Part shown: piece after piece, positions 1-4,844 of the stretch | How positions within the stretch are numbered: position 1 is the first letter of the stretch | How the letters are laid out: each line of letters opens with the position of its first letter | DNA from: Burkholderiales bacterium | Lineage (GTDB): Bacteria; Pseudomonadota; Gammaproteobacteria; Burkholderiales; JAEUOS01 | DNA: 6,713 nt | Assembly (NCBI GenBank): GCA_947456845.1 | Contig: CANGUJ010000223.1 | Location: 1 to 6,713 of the forward strand | Direction of reading: 5' to 3' | Program-made: the position numbers and the translations under genes | Notes under the pieces: model-generated | Told to the model about the DNA's origin: nothing | The model's input: the letters and a program-made list of their open reading frames with translations, nothing else | Database searches by the model: none

Positions 1-1803
1 CGGATAGTCCTCGGCAAGTTTCTGCAGCACCTCCTCGTCGGTGGAAGGCGCGCCCGACGGGGTTTTCTTGATTACCGGCAGTTTCATGCGCTCGAAAAAG
101 ATCTCGCCGATCTGCTTGGGGCTGCCCAGGTTGAACGGCTGCCCGGCCAGATCGAAGGCCTTGCGCTCGAGTGAGATCATGGTCGCACCGAGCTCATTGC
201 CCTGCTTTTCCAGCAGGGCGGCGTCGATGAGCACGCCGGTGCGCTCCATCTGCATCAACACCCTGGAAACCGGCATTTCCAGCTCGTAGATGAATTTGAG
301 CTTGGGATCGGCGGCGACCTGCGGCCAGAGCGTCTGGTGCAATTGCAGGGTGACCTCGGAATCCTCGGCCGAATACGCGGTCGCCTTGTCGATCGCCACC
401 TGCTCGAAGCCGATCTGCCCGGCGCCCTTGCCCGCCACCTCCTCGTACTTGATGGTGGTGCGCCCCAGGTGACGCATGGCGAGCGAATCCATGTCGTGGC
501 TCTTGTGCGACTCGATCACGTAGCTTTGCAGCAGCGTATCGTGGGCGATGCCCGCCAGCGTGATGCCGTGGTTGGCGAAGATGTGCGCGTCGTACTTCAG
601 GTTCTGCCCGACCTTGGCATGCGCCGGGCTCTCCAGCCAGGGCCTGAGGATCGCAATCGCCGCCTCGAATGGCATCTGCCCCTGCGCGTCCGGTCCCGCA
701 TGGGCCAGCGGCAGGTAGGCGCCCGCATAAGGCTCGAGCGCGAAGGAGATGCCGACGATGCGCGCGCGCATCGGGTCCAGGCCGGTCGTCTCGGTATCCA
801 CGGCGGCCAGGTCCGCCGCCTCGAGCCGTGCCACCCAGGCGCGCAACTGCGCCTCGGTCAGGATGGTTTCGTAATGCCTGGGCCGCTCGCCGGGCAGTTC
901 GCGCCGCGTCTCCGGCGCGTCGCTCGCGCCCGGCGCGGCGGCTTCGGCGGCAGGCACCGCGTCGCCCTCGAGTTCGCGCAGCCAGGTGCGGAAGCCGAAG
1001 CGGCCGTACATCTCGCGCAGGCGCGCCTGGTCCACCGGCTCGGGCTTGAGCGACTCCACGGAGAGGCCCCCGACGTCGCACTTGACCGTCACCAGCGTGC
1101 GGCCGGTGGGCAACCAGTCGAGCGCGCGGCGCAGGTTCTCGCCCGCCACCCCCTTGACCGCGCCGGCATTGGCGATCACGCCGTCGAGCGAGCCGAATTC
1201 CGTGATCCACTTCGCCGCCGTCTTCGGGCCGACCTTCTCCACGCCCGGGACATTGTCGACCGCGTCACCCATCAGCGCGAGGTAGTCGACGATGCGCTCG
1301 GGCGGCACGCCGAACTTGGCCTGGACGGCGTCCGCGTCGAGGCGCTCGTTGCTCATGGTGTTGATGAGCGTGACATGCGGTCCGACCAGCTGCGCCAGGT
1401 CCTTGTCGCCGGTGGAAATCACCGTCTCGATGCCCGACTCGGCGGCGATGCGCGCGAGCGTGCCGATGACGTCGTCGGCTTCCACGCCCTCCATCATGAT
1501 GAGCGGCCAGCCCATGGCGCGCACCAACGCGTGGATCGGCTCGATCTGCCGCACCAGGTCGTCCGGCATGGGCGCACGCTGCGCCTTGTACTGCGGATAG
1601 ATGTCGTCGCGGAAGGTCTTGCCCTTGGCGTCAAACACGCAGGCGCAGTAGTCGGCCGCGTACTGGCTGCGCAGCTTCTTGAGCATGCTCACCATGCCGT
1701 GCATGGCGCCCGTCGGGGTGCCATCCGGGCTGCGCAGGTCCGGCAAGGCGTGAAAAGCGCGATAGAGGTACGACGAACCGTCGACCATCAGCAGTCTTGG
1801 CAT
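1..1803 (-). CDS. polA: DNA polymerase I, N-terminal part (5'-nuclease and 3'-5' exonuclease domains; C-terminus outside window)
   Basis: DNA polymerase I fills gaps after excision repair and replaces RNA primers during lagging-strand synthesis. The visible 601 codons start MPRLLMVDGSSYLYRAFHALP. The 5'-nuclease domain (about 1-290) keeps all the expected metal-binding acids: D8, D58, E108/D110/D111 in GVEADDVIG, D133/D135 in STGDKD, and D180/D183 in MGDAVDN, followed by a helix-hairpin-helix (PGVEKVGPKTA). The 3'-5' exonuclease domain has motif I DTETTG (D336, E338), motif II NLKYD (D405) and motif III YSAED (Y477, D481), so proofreading should be active; in the Thermus enzyme these residues are lost. 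The fragment ends in the start of the thumb (KKTPSGAPSTDEEV), so the polymerase palm and fingers lie beyond position 1. The family is usually 900-930 residues. The start is supported by a GAGGAAG Shine-Dalgarno 7 nt upstream. It is divergent from the LOG-family gene. The reading frame is intact, with no frameshift seen. Confidence 0.97.
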   Translation of the reverse strand, partial: MPRLLMVDGSSYLYRAFHALPDLRSPDGTPTGAMHGMVSMLKKLRSQYAADYCACVFDAKGKTFRDDIYPQYKAQRAPMPDDLVRQIEPIHALVRAMGWPLIMMEGVEADDVIGTLARIAAESGIETVISTGDKDLAQLVGPHVTLINTMSNERLDADAVQAKFGVPPERIVDYLALMGDAVDNVPGVEKVGPKTAAKWITEFGSLDGVIANAGAVKGVAGENLRRALDWLPTGRTLVTVKCDVGGLSVESLKPEPVDQARLREMYGRFGFRTWLRELEGDAVPAAEAAAPGASDAPETRRELPGERPRHYETILTEAQLRAWVARLEAADLAAVDTETTGLDPMRARIVGISFALEPYAGAYLPLAHAGPDAQGQMPFEAAIAILRPWLESPAHAKVGQNLKYDAHIFANHGITLAGIAHDTLLQSYVIESHKSHDMDSLAMRHLGRTTIKYEEVAGKGAGQIGFEQVAIDKATAYSAEDSEVTLQLHQTLWPQVAADPKLKFIYELEMPVSRVLMQMERTGVLIDAALLEKQGNELGATMISLERKAFDLAGQPFNLGSPKQIGEIFFERMKLPVIKKTPSGAPSTDEEVLQKLAEDYP

Positions 1804-1961
1804 CCGGTGCTTCCTCGGTGTCCCTGTTGGTCCAGGATAGTCCCTGTGAGTGTCCCGGCCTGTTAGAGTCTCGGACGGCGCGCCGGAGAGCGGCGCATCG
1901 GTCCGGGTGGCAGTGTACGCGAGCGCCGCCCGTGCGATCCAACCCACTGGATGAATCGATC
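1804..1961. promoter_or_regulatory. Divergent polA / LOG-family intergenic region
   Basis: This 158-bp gap separates two divergent starts, so it must carry promoters in both directions unless one gene is transcribed from elsewhere. Plus strand: TGTTAGAGT at 1861-1869 resembles an extended -10 (TGn plus a 4/6 hexamer), without a convincing -35. Minus strand: TATCCT around 1832-1837 is a 4/6 match to a -10 and would give a polA leader of about 30 nt, again with no clear -35. The 8-mer GTCCCTGT occurs at 1820-1827 and 1840-1847, and GTGTCCC at 1818-1824 and 1850-1856. A 10-bp palindrome CGGCGCGCCG lies at 1876-1885, and CGGAC (1872-1876) can pair with GTCCG (1901-1905) in a LOG-gene leader. The region's promoter role is inferred from position; the individual elements are weak. 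Confidence 0.45.
1810..1816 (-). promoter_or_regulatory. Ribosome binding site of polA
   Basis: On the minus strand the sequence reads GAGGAAG, separated by 6-7 nt from the ATG at 1803-1801. This is a near-consensus Shine-Dalgarno at good spacing. It decides the polA start at MPRLLMVDG, which also matches the place where the 5'-nuclease domain of other Pol I proteins begins. Confidence 0.75.
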
Positions 1962-1971
1962 ATGGCTGTGA
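1951..1971 (+). other. Six-codon mini-ORF overlapping the LOG-family start codon
   Basis: ATG AAT CGA TCA TGG CTG TGA begins 11 nt before the LOG-family ATG in another frame and stops 7 bases past it. If translated, terminating ribosomes would be left beside the LOG start and could reinitiate. It shares its start region with the only Shine-Dalgarno-like stretch (GGATGA), and nothing shows that it is translated. A chance occurrence is quite possible. Confidence 0.15.
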
Positions 1972-2672
1972 AGGTCAACCGCGGCGATATGGCCGCCGAG
2001 AATTCGGCTCGCGAGGCATGGCGCCTGTTCGGCATCATGTCCGAATTCGTCGAGGCCACCGAGCGCCTCGAGCACCTGCGCCCGGCGGTGTCGCTGTTCG
2101 GCTCGGCGCGCCTGAAGCCCGAGGACCCCTACTACAAGCAGGCGGAGGTGATTGCCCGCAAGCTTTCGGACGCCGGGTTCTCGGTGATCTCCGGCGGCGG
2201 GCCGGGCGTCATGGAAGCCGCCAACCGCGGCGCCTTCCACGGCAAGAGCGCGGCGGTCGGCCTGAACATCGAACTGCCGCGCGAGCAGCGCAGCAATGCC
2301 TTCCAGAATGTCGCGCTGTACTTCAAGCATTTTTTCGCCCGCAAGTACATGTTCGTCAAGTTTGCCTGCGCCTACGTGGTCATGCCGGGCGGCTTCGGCA
2401 CGCTCGACGAGCTGACCGAAGCGCTCACCCTGATCCAGACACGCAAGACGCCCAGGATGCCCATCATCCTGGTGGGCGGCACGTTCTGGAAGGGCCTGCT
2501 GGACTGGCTGCGCACCGAACTGGAGGGGGCGCAACTGATCAATCCCGGCGACGTCGACCTCATGCAGGTGATCGACGATCCGGACGCCATCGTGGAGACC
2601 ATCTTCAAGTTCTACGAGGCCAAGGGTTTTGCGCCCACCAGCTCCGACCGCGAAGGCCTGCAATATCTATAG
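1962..2672 (+). CDS. LOG-family nucleotide phosphoribohydrolase (TIGR00730 family Rossmann-fold protein)
   Basis: This 236-residue cytoplasmic protein belongs to the LONELY GUY / 'lysine decarboxylase-like' family. Characterised members hydrolyse nucleoside 5'-monophosphates to free base plus ribose 5-phosphate, including cytokinin riboside monophosphates. The Rossmann-type core shows the loop SGGGPGVMEAANRGA (about 77-91) and the signature MPGGFGTLDE (141-150). The catalytic pair is present: R127 in ARKYMF and E150 of PGGxGTxxE, with the same 23-residue separation as in plant LOG enzymes. The old 'lysine decarboxylase' label is a misannotation in this family. It has the short LOG-type length, not the roughly 450-residue length of PpnN. 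The start at 1962 is preferred because GGATGA at 1949-1954 is a weak Shine-Dalgarno and homologues carry a similar short N-terminal extension; an in-frame ATG at 1989 lacks a Shine-Dalgarno, and the upstream in-frame ATG at 1797 would extend into polA. It is first gene of the plus-strand cluster, 27 bp ahead of the DUF2782 gene. The physiological substrate cannot be read from the sequence. Confidence 0.9.
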   Translation: MAVKVNRGDMAAENSAREAWRLFGIMSEFVEATERLEHLRPAVSLFGSARLKPEDPYYKQAEVIARKLSDAGFSVISGGGPGVMEAANRGAFHGKSAAVGLNIELPREQRSNAFQNVALYFKHFFARKYMFVKFACAYVVMPGGFGTLDELTEALTLIQTRKTPRMPIILVGGTFWKGLLDWLRTELEGAQLINPGDVDLMQVIDDPDAIVETIFKFYEAKGFAPTSSDREGLQYL

Positions 2673-2683
2673 CGCGCGGCCCT

Positions 2684-2692
2684 TGCTACAAT
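2684..2692 (+). promoter_or_regulatory. Extended -10 promoter element for the DUF2782-thrB unit
   Basis: TGCTACAAT is an extended -10 (TGn followed by TACAAT, 5/6 match to TATAAT). It lies in the 27-bp gap after the LOG-family stop and ends 7 nt before the DUF2782 ATG. Usual -10 to +1 spacing puts transcription start at about 2699-2700, which is on the start codon itself. No good -35 lies 16-18 bp upstream, as is common for extended -10 promoters. It would drive DUF2782, thrB and the membrane protein independently of the LOG-family gene. Confidence 0.55.
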
Positions 2693-2699
2693 CCTGCTC

Positions 2700-3050
2700 A
2701 TGAAAGCAAAACTCCTCGTATCGGGCTGGCTGGCCCTGCTCGTGGCCTGCGGGGCTCATGCCCAGCAGGGGCCGGGCAAGCTCGAGCCGCTGCCGGAAGT
2801 GCCGCCGCCACCGCGCATGTCCATCGACCCGGCCATGGAGCCGCAGATCACCATCCGCCAGCGCGGCAACGACAAGATCGAGGAATTCCGCATCGGCGGC
2901 AAGCTCTACATGGTGCGCGTCACGCCTCCGGGCGGCACGCCCTACGTGCTGATCGACCAACGGGGCGACGGCCAGTTCGCCAGCCCGGCCCAGGGCCCGG
3001 CGGACGCGCACAACCTGAGCGTTCCGATGTGGGTGATCGGCACGTTCTGA
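2700..3050 (+). CDS. DUF2782 family exported protein of unknown function
   Basis: This is a 116-residue protein with an N-terminal export signal: MKAK, then a hydrophobic stretch (about 5-16), then LVACGAHAQQ. Two cleavage readings are possible: signal peptidase I after A21 (AHA/QQ), giving a soluble periplasmic protein, or signal peptidase II at the lipobox L14-V15-A16-C17, giving a lipoprotein. A proline-rich linker (about 28-39, PLPEVPPPPR) leads to a small globular domain with the family pattern PQITIRQRGNDKIEEFRIGG, then KLYMVRVTPPGG and PYVLIDQRGDG (about 48-90). The likely beta-strand alternation suggests a small beta-rich fold. I recognise it as DUF2782, a family found next to polA and thrB also in pseudomonads; its function is not known to me. 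The start codon has no Shine-Dalgarno but sits directly under an extended -10 element, so the mRNA may be leaderless. The thrB gene follows after 58 bp. Confidence 0.85.
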   Translation: MKAKLLVSGWLALLVACGAHAQQGPGKLEPLPEVPPPPRMSIDPAMEPQITIRQRGNDKIEEFRIGGKLYMVRVTPPGGTPYVLIDQRGDGQFASPAQGPADAHNLSVPMWVIGTF

Positions 3051-3101
3051 ACACGCCACGGGCGACTGCACCTGAAGTCTGCGACGCCACTCTTGCGCGC
3101 T

Positions 3102-3106
3102 AGGGG
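3102..3106 (+). promoter_or_regulatory. Ribosome binding site of thrB, unusually close to the start
   Basis: AGGGG is the only purine-rich Shine-Dalgarno candidate before thrB and is only 2 nt from the ATG at 3109, closer than the usual 5-9 nt. The start itself is secure because MAVFTPVTSEELAPWL matches the usual N-terminus of this homoserine kinase family. The short spacing could mean modest translation initiation, or some dependence on translation from upstream. Confidence 0.4.
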
Positions 3107-3108
3107 CC

Positions 3109-4059
3109 ATGGCCGTCTTCACTCCCGTCACGTCGGAAGAACTGGCGCCCTGGCTGGCGGGGTTCGATGTCGGCACGCTGGTGCGCCTGGACGGCATCGC
3201 CGCCGGAATCGAGAACAGCAATTTCTTCCTCTCCACCACTGGCGGCGAGTTCGTGCTCACGATATTCGAGAAGCTCACGTCCGATGAACTGCCGTTCTAC
3301 CTCGACTTGACCGCCCATCTCGCCGCCAGCGGCATTCCCTGCCCCGGCCCCATCGCCGACCGCGCCGGCCGCAACTTCAGCATGCTCAAAGCCAAGCCGG
3401 CCGCCATCGTGCGGCGCCTTGCCGGCCGCTCGCACATGCTTCCTTCCGCGGCCGACCGCACGCAGGTCGCCGCAATGCTCGCGCGCATGCACATGGCCGG
3501 CGCCGCCTTCAAGGGGTTCCGCGAGAATCCGCGCGGGCCGCACTGGTGGGCGGCCACCGCGCCGCAGGTCAGGCCCTTCATGGAACCGGCGGCCGCTGCC
3601 CTACTGGAGAGCGAACTTGCCTTCCAGGCCAGCCACCGCCACGACCGCCTGCCGCGCGGCCCGGTGCACGCCGACCTGTTCCGCGACAACGTGCTGTTCG
3701 ACGGCGCCGACCTGGGCGGTTTCATCGACTTCTACTTTGCCGGCTTCGATTGCCTGCTGTTCGATGTTGCCGTCTGCGTCAACGACTGGTGCATCGTGCG
3801 CGACGGTCCCGCTGCGGGCGAACTGGTCGACGAGCAGGTGGCGGAGTTCCTCGGCGCGTACCACCACGTACGGGCTTTCGGCGCGGAAGAGCGCGCCGCA
3901 TGGGACGTCATGCTGCGTGCTGGTGCCCTGCGTTTCTGGCTTTCGCGCCTGTTTGACTTCCACCTGCCGCGACCCGGCCAACTGGTCACCCCGCACGACC
4001 CCGGCCACTTTGAGCGCATCCTCGCGCGGCGCCGCAACCGGGTGGCGCCATGGATGTGA
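3109..4059 (+). CDS. thrB: Homoserine kinase, type II (aminoglycoside phosphotransferase/choline kinase fold)
   Basis: ThrB phosphorylates L-homoserine with ATP to O-phospho-L-homoserine, the step before threonine synthase, in the cytoplasm. The 316 residues match the usual length of the kinase-fold homoserine kinases (TIGR00938 type), which are unrelated to the GHMP-type ThrB of E. coli. Visible motifs: the nucleotide-binding loop region GIENSNFFL (33-41), the strand VLTIFEKL, the catalytic loop VHADLFRDN with H187, D189 (catalytic base) and N194, and the metal-binding GFIDFYFAG with D207. FDVAVCVNDWC follows, as in this family. Neither hom nor thrC is in the window, so the threonine genes are dispersed here, as is usual when thrB sits beside polA. 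It lies 58 bp after DUF2782 and overlaps the next gene by 10 bp, suggesting co-transcription. No leader peptide or attenuator rich in Thr/Ile codons is visible upstream, so E. coli-style attenuation is not supported. All active-site residues are present. Confidence 0.95.
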   Translation: MAVFTPVTSEELAPWLAGFDVGTLVRLDGIAAGIENSNFFLSTTGGEFVLTIFEKLTSDELPFYLDLTAHLAASGIPCPGPIADRAGRNFSMLKAKPAAIVRRLAGRSHMLPSAADRTQVAAMLARMHMAGAAFKGFRENPRGPHWWAATAPQVRPFMEPAAAALLESELAFQASHRHDRLPRGPVHADLFRDNVLFDGADLGGFIDFYFAGFDCLLFDVAVCVNDWCIVRDGPAAGELVDEQVAEFLGAYHHVRAFGAEERAAWDVMLRAGALRFWLSRLFDFHLPRPGQLVTPHDPGHFERILARRRNRVAPWM

Positions 4060-4826
4060 AGACCGTCCCCGCCCTGCACGGCGCCCTGTGGGTGGCGCAC
4101 GGCTACCGCGTTTTCCGGGCCTATCCGTTCGCCTGGCTGGCCCTGTGCCCGGCGGTCTGGCTGGTGCTTCTGGCCTCGATGTTCATTCCGTTCGTCGGGC
4201 CGGTGATCGGGCTGATTCTGATGCCCGCGCTCACCGCGGGCCTGATGCTCGCGGCCTCCGAGGCCCAGCACGGCCGCATGCCGGGCCCGACCGCGGTGCT
4301 CGCGCCGGTGCGCGCCAATGCGCGCGCCTTCCTGCAACTGGGCTTCGCGTATGCCGCGCTGGTGTTTGCGGTCATGCTGCTGGGCCTCTGGATGGCCGGC
4401 CCGAAAGTTGCGGGTACGCCGGTGCCCGGCACACCCGGCAGCCCGATGGGTTCGCTGCGCACGCTGATGTTCGCCTTGCCGCTCTACATCCCCATCCTGC
4501 TCGCCTTCTGGTTTGCCCCGGCTCTGGTGCACTGGCATGGCATGAAACCGGTCAAGGCGCTGTTCTTCAGCTTGGCCGCCTCGTGGCGCAACCTGCGCGC
4601 CTTCATGGTGTACGGCGTACTGTGGGCGCTGCTCCAGGTGGGTCTGCCGCTGCCCTTCTCGAAGCTGATCCGCCTGCTGCTGCCGGCGGATGCGGCCAAC
4701 CTGCTGCTGTCGTTCATTCTGGTGCCCTACGGGCTGATCGTCGCCTGCACCTTCGTGTGCTCGTATTACTCGAGCTACGTGGCCCTGTTCCCGGAGCGCC
4801 CGCAGCCTCCCGCGCGGGCCGACTGA
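4050..4826 (+). CDS. BPSS1780 family integral membrane protein, function unknown
   Basis: This 258-residue inner-membrane protein has about six predicted hydrophobic helices near residues 27-46, 48-69, 95-115, 138-158, 185-203 and 217-240. A short cytoplasmic-looking N-terminus carries the family-like pattern VPALHGALWVAHGYRVF. I recognise this, together with the PFVGPVIGLILMPALTAGLM hairpin, as the BPSS1780 family, common in betaproteobacteria and without a known function. A Gly/Pro-rich loop (about 118-134, AGTPVPGTPGSPMG) joins helices three and four, and the C-terminus is Pro-rich. No enzymatic motif, charged intramembrane triad or transporter signature stands out. The ATG lies within the last codons of thrB (10-bp overlap), with GGGTGG at 4040-4045 as a weak Shine-Dalgarno, so translation is probably coupled to thrB. 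It is convergent with uvrD, only 18 bp away. The family assignment is from memory of its pattern and should be confirmed by a profile search. Confidence 0.8.
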   Translation: MDVKTVPALHGALWVAHGYRVFRAYPFAWLALCPAVWLVLLASMFIPFVGPVIGLILMPALTAGLMLAASEAQHGRMPGPTAVLAPVRANARAFLQLGFAYAALVFAVMLLGLWMAGPKVAGTPVPGTPGSPMGSLRTLMFALPLYIPILLAFWFAPALVHWHGMKPVKALFFSLAASWRNLRAFMVYGVLWALLQVGLPLPFSKLIRLLLPADAANLLLSFILVPYGLIVACTFVCSYYSSYVALFPERPQPPARAD

Positions 4827-4830
4827 TCCC

Positions 4831-4844
4831 GGCGGCGCGCCGCC
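4831..4844. terminator. Perfect 14-bp GC palindrome between convergent stop codons (possible bidirectional terminator)
   Basis: GGCGGCGCGCCGCC is its own reverse complement and fills nearly all of the gap between the TGA at 4824-4826 and the uvrD TAG at 4847-4845. As RNA it could fold into a 5-bp GC stem with a CGCG loop from either strand. There is no T-tract on either side, so it is not a canonical intrinsic terminator; it may pause polymerase, protect 3' ends, or be a chance product of high GC. Confidence 0.3.

Noticed and set aside
194..1210. A 338-codon minus-strand frame inside polA
   Set aside because: It is an alternative frame of polA, dominated by Arg, Ala and Gly, with no start signal or domain pattern.
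337..1866. A 509-codon open frame on the plus strand opposite polA
   Set aside because: It is fully antisense to a clearly real polA with all catalytic residues. The translation is rich in Arg, His, Gly and Val with no domain pattern, as expected from the complement of a GC-rich gene.
1797..1961. A 55-codon N-terminal extension of the LOG-family protein from the ATG at 1797
   Set aside because: It would overlap the polA start, the extension resembles no LOG N-terminus I know, and a start with a weak Shine-Dalgarno exists at 1962.
1863..2663. A 266-codon minus-strand frame opposite the LOG-family gene
   Set aside because: It is antisense to an intact, motif-bearing gene and shows no family pattern of its own.
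3051..3108. A terminator, attenuator or separate promoter between DUF2782 and thrB
   Set aside because: No stable hairpin with a T-run, no Thr/Ile-rich leader ORF and no convincing -10/-35 pair is visible in these 58 bp.
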